Positions 49,615 to 58,555 of a stretch of DNA of 64,000 nucleotides are shown here, piece by piece. The stretch is from Lentzea atacamensis (GTDB taxonomy: Bacteria > Actinomycetota > Actinomycetes > Mycobacteriales > Pseudonocardiaceae), in assembly GCF_003269295.1 (NCBI RefSeq), contig NZ_QLTT01000013.1, positions 62,001 through 126,000 on the forward strand, given 5' to 3'. The position numbers were made by a program, and so were the translations under genes. The notes below the pieces were generated by a model. The model was not told where the DNA came from, did no database searches, and saw nothing but the letters and a program-made list of their open reading frames with translations. Numbering within the stretch: the first letter of the stretch is position 1; each line of letters starts with the position of its first letter.

Positions 49615-51035
49615 TCGAGTTCGGCCTCCGCCTTCGCGATGGCCGCGAACTCCTCCTCCGGCGCGTTCGCCACCAGGTGGTGACGGCTGTAGAACCAGTA
49701 GTAGGCGACGGCGATCAACACGATCCCCGCCGTGACGGCCGCCGCGATCTCGTCGACGAAGAACGTCGCGATAACAGCGGCAACGGCCAGCACCAGCGCA
49801 ACGCTCGTGGTCACCACACCGCCAGGAGTGCGGTACGGGCGCGGCAGGTCCGGTGCGGTCTTACGCAGGACGATGTGCGACACCATCATCAGCACGTACG
49901 AGAGAGCGGCGCCGAACACGGCGATGTTGATGAGCCGTGCGCCACCCGTCACCGGGTCGGCCGTCTTCATGATCGTGGCCAGCGCGAAGCCGATGGTGCC
50001 CGGCACGATGAGCGCGAGGTACGGCGTCTTGCGCTTGCCGGTCTTCGACAGCCAGCGCGGCAGGTAGCCAGCGCGGGACAGGGCGAAGAGCTGGCGCGAG
50101 TAGGCGTAGATGATCGAGAAGAACGACGCGACCAGGCCCGCCAGGCCGACGTAGTTCACCAGCTGCGCCAGGAGGTTGTCGCCGCCGTAGGCCGCGCGGA
50201 CCGCCTCGGGCAACGGGTTTCCGGACGCCTCCAGCACCTTCGAGCCCGCGCCACCCGGTGCCACGAGCAGGATCGCCGCCGCGAACACCAGCAGCGTCGC
50301 CATCGCGGCGATGATGCCGCGCGGCATGTCGCGCTTCGGATCCCTGGCTTCCTCGGCGGCCAGCGGCACACCCTCCACCGCGAGGAAGAACCAGATCGCG
50401 AACACGATCGCGCCCCACGCACCCGTGACGCCCATCGGCAGGAACGAGCCGTCGCCGATGTCGAACAGCTTGGCGGAGTCGAACTTCGGGATCATGCCCG
50501 CCACGAACGCCACCAGCGCCACGACCGCGACACCGGTGATCACGAACATCACCCGCAACGCCTCGCCGACGCCCCACAGGTGAATTCCGACGAAGATCAC
50601 GTAGCACGCCAGGTACACCGGCCACGTGGCGTCGAGCAGGCCCAGAGCCTTGACGTAGTCGCCGATGAACACCGCGATCGCCGCGGGAGCGATGGCGTAC
50701 TCGATCAGGATGGCGATGCCTGTCGCGTACCCGCCCAACGGGCCGAGCGCGCGCCTCGCGAACCCGTAGCCGGCGCCTGCGACGGGCAGTGCGGAGGCGA
50801 GTTCGGCGAGACCGAACACCATGCAGGTGTACATCGTCGCCATCAGGATCGTGGCGATCAGCAATCCGCCCCAGCCGCCCTGGGCGAGCCCGAAGTTCCA
50901 CCCGGCGAAGTCACCGGAGATGACGTACGAGACACCCAGCCCGGCTAGCAGGACCCAGCCCGCCGCGCCACGTTTGAGCTGACGGTGCTCCAGGTAGTCG
51001 CTGCCAACCTTCTCGTACTCGACGTGCTTGGCCAT
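49611..51035 (-). CDS. Ethanolamine-permease-like APC transporter
   Basis: From ATG 51035 (AGGAG five bases upstream) the protein has 474 residues and twelve spans. The N-terminus is KHVEYEKVGSDYLEHRQLKRGAAGWVLLAGLGVSYVISGD. It has GWNFGLAQGGWGGLLIA and EGVPLAAEEARDPKRDMPRG, which are typical of the ethanolamine permease group of APC transporters. It is divergent from a glutamine-synthetase-like gene with 111 bases between, and so is probably co-regulated with the amine-utilisation genes opposite. Confidence 0.85.
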   Translation of the reverse strand: MAKHVEYEKVGSDYLEHRQLKRGAAGWVLLAGLGVSYVISGDFAGWNFGLAQGGWGGLLIATILMATMYTCMVFGLAELASALPVAGAGYGFARRALGPLGGYATGIAILIEYAIAPAAIAVFIGDYVKALGLLDATWPVYLACYVIFVGIHLWGVGEALRVMFVITGVAVVALVAFVAGMIPKFDSAKLFDIGDGSFLPMGVTGAWGAIVFAIWFFLAVEGVPLAAEEARDPKRDMPRGIIAAMATLLVFAAAILLVAPGGAGSKVLEASGNPLPEAVRAAYGGDNLLAQLVNYVGLAGLVASFFSIIYAYSRQLFALSRAGYLPRWLSKTGKRKTPYLALIVPGTIGFALATIMKTADPVTGGARLINIAVFGAALSYVLMMVSHIVLRKTAPDLPRPYRTPGGVVTTSVALVLAVAAVIATFFVDEIAAAVTAGIVLIAVAYYWFYSRHHLVANAPEEEFAAIAKAEAELD

Positions 51036-51146
51036 ATGGACTCCTAATAGTCCTTTAACCGGTGGTTGAGGGTGGCGCCCGTCACCCGCAAGTGTCAAGA
51101 TGGTGCCGCCAATGGCTCGCAGACATACCTTTGGAGGAACGCTCAG

Positions 51147-52487
51147 ATGCTGACCGTCGAGGAGTTGCGCGAGGCCGTGGACACCGGTGAGATCGACACC
51201 GTCCTGGTCGCGATCGTGGACATGCAGGGACGGCTGCAGGGCAAGCGGTGCGCGGCGCGGTACTTCCTCGACGAGGTCCTCGGGCACTCCGCGGAGGGCT
51301 GCAACTACCTGCTCGCCGTCGACGTCGAGATGAACCCGGTCAGCGGCTACGCGATGTCGAGCTGGGATCGCGGGTACGGCGACTTCGTGATGAAGCCGGA
51401 CCTGGAGACGCTGCGCCGCGTGCCGTGGCAGGAGGGCACCGCGCTCGTCATGTGCGACGTCGTCTGGGAGAACGGCGACCCGGTCGTCGCCTCACCGCGG
51501 CAGATCCTGCGCAAGCAGCTCGACCGGCTGGCCGCGCTCGGGCTGGAGGCGTACGTCGGCACCGAGCTGGAGTTCATCGTCTTCGACGACACGTACGAGG
51601 CGGCCTTCAACGCCGGCTACCGCAACCTCACGCCGTCGAACCAGTACAACGTCGACTACTCGTTGCTCGGCACCGCGCGCGTCGAGCCGTTGCTGCGGGC
51701 CATTCGCAACGGCATGACGGGCGCCGGAATGGTGGTCGAGTCGGCCAAGGGGGAGTGCAACCCCGGTCAGCACGAGATCGCGTTCCGGTACACGACTGCG
51801 CTGCGGACGTGCGACCAGCACGTGATCTACAAGAACGGCGCCAAGGAGATCGCGTCGCAGCAGGGCAAGTCGCTCACGTTCATGGCGAAGTACAACGAGC
51901 GCGAGGGCAACTCCTGCCACATCCACCTGTCCCTGCGCTCCAAGGACGGCGACCCGGTCTTCGCCGAGGGTCACGGCATGTCCGAGATGATGAAGCACTT
52001 CCTCGCCGGGCAGCTGGCCGCGCTGCGGGAGTTCACCTACTTCCTCGCACCGAACATCAACTCCTACAAGCGCTTCGTGAAGGGCTCGTTCGCGCCGACC
52101 GCGGTGGCGTGGGGCCGGGACAACCGCACCTGCGCGCTGCGGGTCGTCGGCCACGGGCAGTCGCTCAGGTTCGAGAACCGGGTACCCGGTGGCGACGTGA
52201 ACCCGTACCTGGCGGTCGCGGCGCTGATCGCGGCCGGCCTGCACGGGGTCGAGCGGAAACTGGAGCTGGAGGACGAGTTCGTCGGCAACGCCTACGCCTC
52301 GGACCGGCCGACGGTGCCGACGACGCTGCGTGAGGCCGCGGACCTGTTCGCCGCCAGCGAGATCGCGCGGGAGGCCTTCGGCAAGGAGGTCGTCGACCAC
52401 TACCTGAACGCGGCGAAGGTCGAGCTGGACGCGTTCGAGGCGGCGATCACGGACTGGGAGAAGGTGCGCGGGTTTGAGCGCCTCTAA
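51147..52487 (+). CDS. Glutamine-synthetase-like gamma-glutamyl-amine ligase (GlnA4 type)
   Basis: From ATG 51147 (GGAGG at 51132) the enzyme has 446 residues. Glutamine-synthetase active-site features are present: GTELEFIVFDD, AKGECNPGQHEIAF, NSCHIHLSL and FENRVPGGDVNPYLAVAALIAAGLHG. The linked amidotransferase, aldehyde dehydrogenase and SDR, and the ethanolamine-type permease, point to gamma-glutamylation of ethanolamine or a polyamine rather than ammonia assimilation. The Rv2857c-Rv2860c (glnA4) region of M. tuberculosis has the same gene set in my recollection. Substrate is inferred. Confidence 0.88.
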   Translation: MLTVEELREAVDTGEIDTVLVAIVDMQGRLQGKRCAARYFLDEVLGHSAEGCNYLLAVDVEMNPVSGYAMSSWDRGYGDFVMKPDLETLRRVPWQEGTALVMCDVVWENGDPVVASPRQILRKQLDRLAALGLEAYVGTELEFIVFDDTYEAAFNAGYRNLTPSNQYNVDYSLLGTARVEPLLRAIRNGMTGAGMVVESAKGECNPGQHEIAFRYTTALRTCDQHVIYKNGAKEIASQQGKSLTFMAKYNEREGNSCHIHLSLRSKDGDPVFAEGHGMSEMMKHFLAGQLAALREFTYFLAPNINSYKRFVKGSFAPTAVAWGRDNRTCALRVVGHGQSLRFENRVPGGDVNPYLAVAALIAAGLHGVERKLELEDEFVGNAYASDRPTVPTTLREAADLFAASEIAREAFGKEVVDHYLNAAKVELDAFEAAITDWEKVRGFERL

Positions 52488-53166
52488 GCCGCTCATCGGC
52501 ATCAGCACCTACCTGGAGCGCACGCGCTTCGGGTTCTGGGACGTGGAAGCCGCGGTGCTCTACCGCGGCTACCTCGACTGCGTGGTGCAGGCGGGCGGCA
52601 ACCCCGTCATGCTGCCGCCGGTCGGCACCTGGACCGCCGAGACCATCGGCTTCCTGGACGGCCTGGTGATCGCGGGCGGCGCGGACATCGACCCCGCCAC
52701 GTACGGTGCCGACCCGCACCCGATGACCGGCGAACCGCGCCCCGACCGCGACGCCACCGAGTTCGCGCTCGTCGAGGCCGCGCTGAAGCTCGACCTGCCG
52801 GTGCTCGGCGTGTGCCGGGGCATGCAGGTGCTCAACGTGGCGCTGGGCGGCACGCTGCACCAGCACATCGAGGGCCACAACGAGGCACCGGGCGTGTTCG
52901 GGCACACCGACATCACCGTCGTTCCGGGCACGCAGCTGCACGCGATCCTGGGCGACCACACCAACGTGCAGTGCCATCACCACCAGTCGCTGGACCGGAT
53001 CGCCGACGGGCTGCGGGTCACCGCGCAGGCGCCCGACGGCACGGTCGAGGCGGTCGAGATGGAAGGCGCGCGGTTCGTCGTCGGCGTGCAGTCGCACCCC
53101 GAGCAGGACATCGAAGACCTGAGGCTGTTCGAAGCGCTTGTCGGCGTTGCAAGGAGAAAAGCGTGA
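52474..53166 (+). CDS. Class I glutamine amidotransferase-like gamma-glutamyl hydrolase (PuuD-like)
   Basis: The 230-residue protein starts at TTG 52474, overlapping the ligase gene by 14 bases. Nucleophile Cys114 lies in VLGVCRGMQVLNVALGG, and His-Glu of the triad in VGVQSHPEQDIED. GGADIDPATYG is typical of gamma-glutamyl-gamma-aminobutyrate hydrolases. It should release glutamate from a gamma-glutamylated intermediate at the end of the pathway. Coupling with the ligase and aldehyde dehydrogenase genes is visible as short overlaps. Confidence 0.92.
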   Translation: MSASKPLIGISTYLERTRFGFWDVEAAVLYRGYLDCVVQAGGNPVMLPPVGTWTAETIGFLDGLVIAGGADIDPATYGADPHPMTGEPRPDRDATEFALVEAALKLDLPVLGVCRGMQVLNVALGGTLHQHIEGHNEAPGVFGHTDITVVPGTQLHAILGDHTNVQCHHHQSLDRIADGLRVTAQAPDGTVEAVEMEGARFVVGVQSHPEQDIEDLRLFEALVGVARRKA

Positions 53167-54515
53167 CCTTTGACGTCATCAACCCCGCCACGGAGAAGGT
53201 CGTGCGGTCCGTACCGCACACCTCTCTCGAAGAGACGGATGCCGCGATCGTCAAGGCGCACAAGGCGTTCGAGACCTGGCGAAACGTCGCGCCCGGTGAT
53301 CGCGCGCGGCTGCTGCGCCGGTTCGCGGAGCTCGTCGACGCGCACAACGAGGAACTGGCGCGGCTGGAGGTCGAGAACTCCGGGCACACCATCGGCAACG
53401 CACGCTGGGAGGCCGGCAACGTCCGTGACGTGCTGCACTACTACGCGGCCGCACCGGAACGGTTGTTCGGCAAGCAGATCCCGGTCCCCGGTGGCCTGAA
53501 CGTCACGTTCCACGAGCCCCTCGGCGTCGTCGGCGTGATCGTGCCGTGGAACTTCCCGATGCCGATCGCGGGCTGGGGGTTCGCGCCCGCGCTCGCGGCC
53601 GGCAACACCGTCGTGCTGAAGCCCGCCGAGCTCACCCCGCTGACCGCGATCCGGCTCGGCGAGCTGGCTCGCGAGGCAGGCCTCCCAGAGGACGTCTTCC
53701 AGGTGCTCCCGGGCAAGGGCTCGGTCGTCGGCAACCGGTTCGTCACGCATCCGCTGGTGCGCAAGGTCGTCTTCACCGGCTCGACCGGCGTCGGCAAGCA
53801 GATCATGGCCGGCTGCGCGGACCAGGTGAAGCGCGTGACGCTGGAGCTCGGCGGCAAGTCGGCCAACATCGTCTTCGCGGACTCCGACCTGGAGAAGGCG
53901 GCCGCGACCGCGCCCTACGGGGTCTTCGACAACGCCGGGCAGGACTGCTGCGCGCGGTCGCGGATCCTCGTGCAGGCCAGCGTCTACGACCGGTTCATGG
54001 AGCTGCTGGAGCCCGCGGTCAAGGGCGTGAAGGTCGGCGAGCCCGGCGACGACGCGACCGAGATGGGGCCGCTCATCAGCGCGTCGCACCTCGGGAAGGT
54101 GGCGTCTTACGTCCCAGACGACGCTCCGGTCGCGTTCCGCGGTTCAGCACCGGACGGACCGGGATTCTGGTTCCCGCCGACGGTCCTCACGCCCCCGGCG
54201 GACCACCCGGCCGTCCACGAGGAGATCTTCGGACCGGTCGTGGTCGTGCTGCCGTTCTCCGACGAGGCGGACGCGATCAGGATCGCGAACGACTCCGAGT
54301 ACGGGCTGTCCGGTTCCATTTGGACGCAGGACGTCGGGCGGGCGATCCGGGTCTCGCGGGCCGTCGAGGCCGGGAACCTGTCTGTCAACTCGCATTCATC
54401 CGTCCGCTACTGGACACCGTTCGGCGGCGTGAAGCAGTCCGGGCTCGGCCGTGAGCTCGGACCGGACGCCTTGGACGCCTTCACCGAAGTCAAGAACGTC
54501 TTCATCGCTACCTGA
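53163..54515 (+). CDS. Aldehyde dehydrogenase
   Basis: From GTG 53163 (GTGA overlap, AGGAG seven bases upstream) the protein has 450 residues. Catalytic Glu228 lies in TLELGGKSANIVF, Cys262 in NAGQDCCARSR, and the NAD-binding segment is FTGSTGVGKQI. VVGVIVPWNFPMPIAGWGFAP is also typical. In this cluster it would oxidise the gamma-glutamyl-aldehyde to the acid. It is shorter than usual aldehyde dehydrogenases (about 480-500), mostly at the N-terminus. Confidence 0.94.
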   Translation: MTFDVINPATEKVVRSVPHTSLEETDAAIVKAHKAFETWRNVAPGDRARLLRRFAELVDAHNEELARLEVENSGHTIGNARWEAGNVRDVLHYYAAAPERLFGKQIPVPGGLNVTFHEPLGVVGVIVPWNFPMPIAGWGFAPALAAGNTVVLKPAELTPLTAIRLGELAREAGLPEDVFQVLPGKGSVVGNRFVTHPLVRKVVFTGSTGVGKQIMAGCADQVKRVTLELGGKSANIVFADSDLEKAAATAPYGVFDNAGQDCCARSRILVQASVYDRFMELLEPAVKGVKVGEPGDDATEMGPLISASHLGKVASYVPDDAPVAFRGSAPDGPGFWFPPTVLTPPADHPAVHEEIFGPVVVVLPFSDEADAIRIANDSEYGLSGSIWTQDVGRAIRVSRAVEAGNLSVNSHSSVRYWTPFGGVKQSGLGRELGPDALDAFTEVKNVFIAT

Positions 54516-54529
54516 CAGGAGAACAAGAG

Positions 54530-55297
54530 ATGGTGCAGCGACTCGAGGGCCGCGTGGCCGTCGTGACGGGTGGCGGCAGCGGCATCGGACTCGCGACCGT
54601 GCGCAGGTTTGCGAGCGAGGGCGCGAAGGTCGTCGTCGCCGATGTCGACCCGAACGCGGGCAAGGCGGCCGCGGACGAGGTCGGCGGGCTGTTCGTCCAG
54701 GTCGACGTGACCGACGAAGAGCAGGTCAAAGCGCTCTTCCAGACCACTGTGGACACTTACGGCAAGCTGGACATCGCGTTCAACAACGCCGGCATCTCGC
54801 CGCCCGACGACGACTCGATCCTGACGACGGGCATCGAGGCGTGGGAGCGCGTGCAGAAGGTGAACCTCACGTCAGTTTATTTGTGTTGCAAGTACGCCAT
54901 CCCGCACATGCAGGCCAACGGCAAGGGTTCCATCATCAACACGGCGTCGTTCGTGGCGACGATGGGCGCGGCGACGTCGCAGATCTCCTACACGGCGTCG
55001 AAGGGTGGCGTGCTCGCGATGTCCCGCGAGCTCGGTGTGCAGTTCGCGCGCGAGGGCATCCGGGTCAACGCGCTTTCCCCCGGGCCGGTCAACACGCCGC
55101 TGTTGCAGGAACTGTTCGCGAAGGACCCGGAGCGGGCCGCGCGGCGCCTCGTCCACGTCCCGCTCGGCCGGTTCGCGGAACCTGAGGAAATCGCCGCCGC
55201 TGTCGCGTTCCTGGCGTCGGACGACTCCTCGTTCATGACGGCGTCGAACTTCCTGGTGGACGGCGGCATCGCCGGCGCGTACGTGACACCGCTCTAA
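54530..55297 (+). CDS. SDR-family dehydrogenase
   Basis: The 255-residue classical SDR has TGGGSGIG (13-20), NNAG (85-88), Ser140, Tyr154 and Lys158 (YTASK), all of the catalytic set. The C-terminal DDSSFMTASNFLVDGGIAGAYV resembles 3-oxoacyl-ACP-reductase-like family members. In this cluster it could oxidise the alcohol group of gamma-glutamylethanolamide to the aldehyde; that assignment is inference. GGAG upstream of ATG sets the start. Confidence 0.92.
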   Translation: MVQRLEGRVAVVTGGGSGIGLATVRRFASEGAKVVVADVDPNAGKAAADEVGGLFVQVDVTDEEQVKALFQTTVDTYGKLDIAFNNAGISPPDDDSILTTGIEAWERVQKVNLTSVYLCCKYAIPHMQANGKGSIINTASFVATMGAATSQISYTASKGGVLAMSRELGVQFAREGIRVNALSPGPVNTPLLQELFAKDPERAARRLVHVPLGRFAEPEEIAAAVAFLASDDSSFMTASNFLVDGGIAGAYVTPL

Positions 55298-55992
55298 TGG
55301 AGCACGCGGAGGAGGCGTTGTTCCGCCCGGTCCGGGCGGGCAACGCTTTCGAAGAGACCGTCGAACGGCTCATGCAGGCCATCCGGCTCGGCGTCGTCGC
55401 GCCGGGTGAGCGGCTGCCGTCCGAACGGGAGCTGGCCACCCGGCTCGGCGTGAGCCGGGTGACCGTGCGTGAAGCGATCAGATCGTTGCAGGAGAACAAC
55501 TACGTCGAGTCCCGCAGAGGACGGTACGGCGGCACGTTCGTCAACGACGTGATTCCGAAGTCCGCGCCCGGCAAGGAGCTCGGCGACATCCACGACGCGC
55601 TCACGCTGCGCAAGGTCCTGGAAACGGGCGCCGCCGAGGCCGCCGCGGGCCGTTCTCTGGGGTCCGCCGAACGCCGTGGGCTGCGAGTACGCCTGGAAGA
55701 GGCGTCCACCGCGACGCTCGCGGAGTACCGGCGCAAGGACTCGCGGCTGCACCTGGCGATCGCCGAGGCGACCGGGTCCGCGTCCCTCACCGCCGCGGTG
55801 GCGGAGTCCAGGATGCGCGTGAACGAGCTGCTCGACACCATTCCGCTGCTCGAGCCGAACCTCGCGCACTCCAACGCGCAGCACGAGCACATCATCGCCT
55901 CCATTTTGGACGGAGACCCGGCGGCGGCGCGGCAGGCGATGGCCGAGCACCTCGACGGAACCGCGTCTTTGCTGCGGGGGTTTTTGGTCTGA
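55297..55992 (+). CDS. FadR-type GntR transcriptional regulator
   Basis: The 231-residue regulator has a GntR winged helix (FEETVERLMQAIRLGVVAPGERLPSERELATRLGVSRVTVREAI, about 11-54, given as the region). A FadR/VanR-type all-helical C-terminal domain carries metal-binding-type His and Asp in KDSRLHLAIAEATG and SNAQHEHIIASILDGD. Its ATG shares a base with the SDR stop, so it is part of the operon and probably controls it, with a gamma-glutamyl or organic acid intermediate as ligand. Confidence 0.92.
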   Translation: MEHAEEALFRPVRAGNAFEETVERLMQAIRLGVVAPGERLPSERELATRLGVSRVTVREAIRSLQENNYVESRRGRYGGTFVNDVIPKSAPGKELGDIHDALTLRKVLETGAAEAAAGRSLGSAERRGLRVRLEEASTATLAEYRRKDSRLHLAIAEATGSASLTAAVAESRMRVNELLDTIPLLEPNLAHSNAQHEHIIASILDGDPAAARQAMAEHLDGTASLLRGFLV

Positions 55993-56084
55993 CCGGTCAG
56001 ACTCCCGCATCGGGAGCAGTCGACGGGCATTCGGGCGGGAACCGGGCAACGTGAAAACGTTTGCAGGTACAGTTGCCGGGTTGT

Positions 56085-56101
56085 CATGCGAATTCCGCAT
56101 G
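56085..56101. promoter_or_regulatory. Palindrome upstream of acyl-CoA synthetase gene
   Basis: CATGCG-AATTC-CGCATG (56085-56101) is a perfect 6-base inverted repeat in the gap between the GntR gene and the ligase. CGGAC...GTCCG (56126-56142) follows. Either may be a regulator-binding site. Confidence 0.35.
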
Positions 56102-56177
56102 GAACAACACTTGGCGTGGGGCTTGCGGACAGTTACCGTCCGAATACCTCGGGGACTTGCAGCGCGAGGAGCTGTTG

Positions 56178-57827
56178 ATGCCAGGGTTGCGCAAGGTGTT
56201 TCGCGACGCCATGGGCCGGGTGCACTCACTCCGTGTCTTGTCCGCCGCGGGCATGGTGAGTCTCAAGAACTTCAGGATGTCCGTCCAGGCGCTGAAAGAG
56301 GTCAAGGTCTGGGGGCCGAACGTCACCGCCCTGCGTCGTTCCGTGCGGTTGAACCCTGACGGTGTCGCGGTCGTCGACGAACGCGGTTCGGTGACCTACC
56401 GGCAGCTCGACAGACGGTCCACCGCGATCGCGCAGGGCCTGCGCTCGCTGGGGGTGCAGCACACCCACATCGTCGCGCTGATGTGCCGCAACCACCGCGG
56501 AATGGTCGAGTCGTTGCTGGCGTGCGCGAAGCTCGGCGTCCGCGTGCTGCTGGTGAACACCGGCTTCGGCGCGCCCGTCGTTCTGGATCTCCTGCAACGT
56601 GAGCGCGCTTCCGTCGTCATCCACGACGAGGAGTTCACGCCGCTGTTCCACCAGCTGCCGCCGTCGATCCCGCGCTGGCTCGCGTGGTCGCGCGACGGGC
56701 TCGACCGTCGCACCCCGACACTCGACCAGCTGGTGGCCAAGGCGCCTCGCGGCGAGCTGGAACCGCCGCGCGAGCCAGGAGTCGTCATCCAGCTGACGTC
56801 CGGAACCACGGGCGTGCCGAAGGGAACGGCCCGCGAGATCAAGTCGGTGCTGACGGCGTCGGACTTCCTCGACCGCATCCCGATGCGCTCCGGCGAGTCG
56901 ACGTTCATCGCCGCGCCGATCTTCCACTCGGTCGGCTACTCGCACCTGACGCTCGCCATGTCGCTGGGCTCGCGCGCGGTGCTGCAACGCCGGTTCGACC
57001 CGCGCAAGACGCTGTGGTCGGTGCAGGGACAGCGCTGCACGACGATCGTGCTGGTGCCGACGATGCTGCAGCGCATCATGGAGCTCGACCGGCACGTGAT
57101 CGACTCGTTCGACCTCTCGCACCTGCGCGTCGTGTTCTGCTCGGGTTCCACGTTGTCGACGGACCTCGTGCACCGGACGCAGGCGGTGCTGGGCCCGGTG
57201 CTCTACAACCTCTACGGCAGCACGGAGGTCGCGGTCGCCACCGTGGCCACACCGGAAGACCTCGCGGCCGCACCGTCGAGCGTCGGCATGCCACCGCACA
57301 ACTGCATCGTGCGGATCTACGACAAGGACGGGAACCGGATCACCCGCTCGTTCGTGACGGGCCGGGTCTTCGTGCGCGGCTCGCTGACCGTCGACGAGTA
57401 CACGGACGGCTCGCAGAAGGAACGCATCGACGGCCTCGTCGCGACCGGCGACCTCGGCCACTTCGACCCGAGCGGACGGCTCTACTTCGACGGCCGCGAG
57501 GACGACATGATCGTGTCCGGCGGGGAGAACGTGTACCCGGTCGAGGTGGAGAACCTGCTGATGACGCACTACCGGGTGCGCGACGCGGCGGTGCTCGGCG
57601 TGCCGGATCCCGAGTACGGGCAACGGTTGCGCGCGTTCGTGGTTCCGGTGGCGGGGGCGCGGATCGACGTGCGGGAGCTGCGCGAGTTCGTGCGGACCCG
57701 GCTGGCGAGGCACAAGGTTCCGCGTGAGGTCGTGGTCGTGCCGAACCTGCCGCGCAACGCGACCGGGAAGGTGCTGCGGCGTCAGCTGCTGGCGATCCGG
57801 CTGGGGCCGCAACAGGCTTCGCAGTGA
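56178..57827 (+). CDS. Acyl-CoA synthetase/AMP-dependent ligase
   Basis: From ATG 56178 (GAGGAG upstream) the enzyme has 549 residues. The AMP-binding P-loop is LTSGTTGVPKG (206-216), followed by YNLYGSTEVAVAT, the hinge region GRLYFDGREDDMIVSGGENVYPVEVE and the catalytic Lys in LPRNATGKVLRR. It activates a carboxylic acid as acyl-AMP and then thioester. Long-chain or medium-chain acids are plausible; the substrate is not determined. A large hairpin follows the gene. Confidence 0.92.
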   Translation: MPGLRKVFRDAMGRVHSLRVLSAAGMVSLKNFRMSVQALKEVKVWGPNVTALRRSVRLNPDGVAVVDERGSVTYRQLDRRSTAIAQGLRSLGVQHTHIVALMCRNHRGMVESLLACAKLGVRVLLVNTGFGAPVVLDLLQRERASVVIHDEEFTPLFHQLPPSIPRWLAWSRDGLDRRTPTLDQLVAKAPRGELEPPREPGVVIQLTSGTTGVPKGTAREIKSVLTASDFLDRIPMRSGESTFIAAPIFHSVGYSHLTLAMSLGSRAVLQRRFDPRKTLWSVQGQRCTTIVLVPTMLQRIMELDRHVIDSFDLSHLRVVFCSGSTLSTDLVHRTQAVLGPVLYNLYGSTEVAVATVATPEDLAAAPSSVGMPPHNCIVRIYDKDGNRITRSFVTGRVFVRGSLTVDEYTDGSQKERIDGLVATGDLGHFDPSGRLYFDGREDDMIVSGGENVYPVEVENLLMTHYRVRDAAVLGVPDPEYGQRLRAFVVPVAGARIDVRELREFVRTRLARHKVPREVVVVPNLPRNATGKVLRRQLLAIRLGPQQASQ

Positions 57828-57903
57828 CGGCTTGGGGCGGAACGCGCGGCACGGCAGAACGAGGGGGACTAATCCAGCCGTGACGCGCGTTCCTGGTTTT
57901 GGG

Positions 57904-57957
57904 GAGCGCACGACCCGCGTCGTCGGGGACTCGGGCAGAAACGCGGGTCGTGCGCTC
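57904..57957. terminator. 17-bp perfect hairpin between convergent genes
   Basis: GAGCGCACGACCCGCGT (57904-57920) is exactly complementary to ACGCGGGTCGTGCGCTC (57941-57957), with a 20-base loop. It lies 77 bases after the acyl-CoA synthetase stop and 8 bases before the stop of the opposite-strand gene, as expected for a bidirectional terminator. Confidence 0.7.
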
Positions 57958-57964
57958 GGTCGGG

Positions 57965-58555
57965 TTACCGCTCGCCGCGGTCGCCGCGGTCGCTGAACGG
58001 GCCGCGCTGCTCGAAGCGGTCACCCCGGTCACCGCGGTCGGGCCCGCGGTCGCCGCGCTCGTAGACGCGGACGTGGCCGGGTCCCCGGTGGTCGTCGAAG
58101 CGGTTGGCCGCGACCGCGCCCACGATGCCACCGCCGAGGACGAGGCCCAGCAGGCCCACGGCGACCAGCTGGGTGGCTCGGTGGCCGGCGAAACGCCGCA
58201 CCCTGCCGGGACCCGCGGCTGGAGGGATCGGTGCCGCTGCCGGTGGCGCGGCGGGTGCCTCCGCGGCTGTCGCTGCGGGTGTGTCTGCGGGTGTCGCGCC
58301 GGCGGGTGCTCCGGCGGCAGCGGGCTGCTCGGCCGCTGACTGCGGTCCGGACGCGGCTGTCTGCGCATCGGCCGGTTGTGATCCGGGCACGGCCGGAAGC
58401 TCGGCGGTAGGCTGCTGCTGACCGGGCGTGGCCGGCGCGTCGGCCGGCAGCGGGGTCGTTGCCTGGTCCGGTGCGGGCCGGGCCGCCTGCGGTTCGTTCT
58501 GTGCCCTGTCCCGGGGCGGCTCCGGCGGTGGAGGCGCCTGTCCCTGCTCGCTCAT
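57965..58555 (-). CDS. Pro/Ala-rich single-span membrane protein with charged DRG tail
   Basis: From ATG 58555 the 196-residue protein has a long Pro/Ala/Gln-rich N-terminal part (SEQGQAPPPPEPP through PAAAPIPPAAGPGRVRRFAG), one membrane span (ATQLVAVGLLGLVLGGGIVG), and an extracellular tail rich in Asp-Arg-Gly repeats (ERGDRGPDRGDRGDR ... SDRGDRGER). No family is recognised. The start overlaps the stop of the gene upstream (ATGA). Low complexity makes homology hard to judge; expression and orientation support a real gene. Confidence 0.65.
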   Translation of the reverse strand: MSEQGQAPPPPEPPRDRAQNEPQAARPAPDQATTPLPADAPATPGQQQPTAELPAVPGSQPADAQTAASGPQSAAEQPAAAGAPAGATPADTPAATAAEAPAAPPAAAPIPPAAGPGRVRRFAGHRATQLVAVGLLGLVLGGGIVGAVAANRFDDHRGPGHVRVYERGDRGPDRGDRGDRFEQRGPFSDRGDRGER

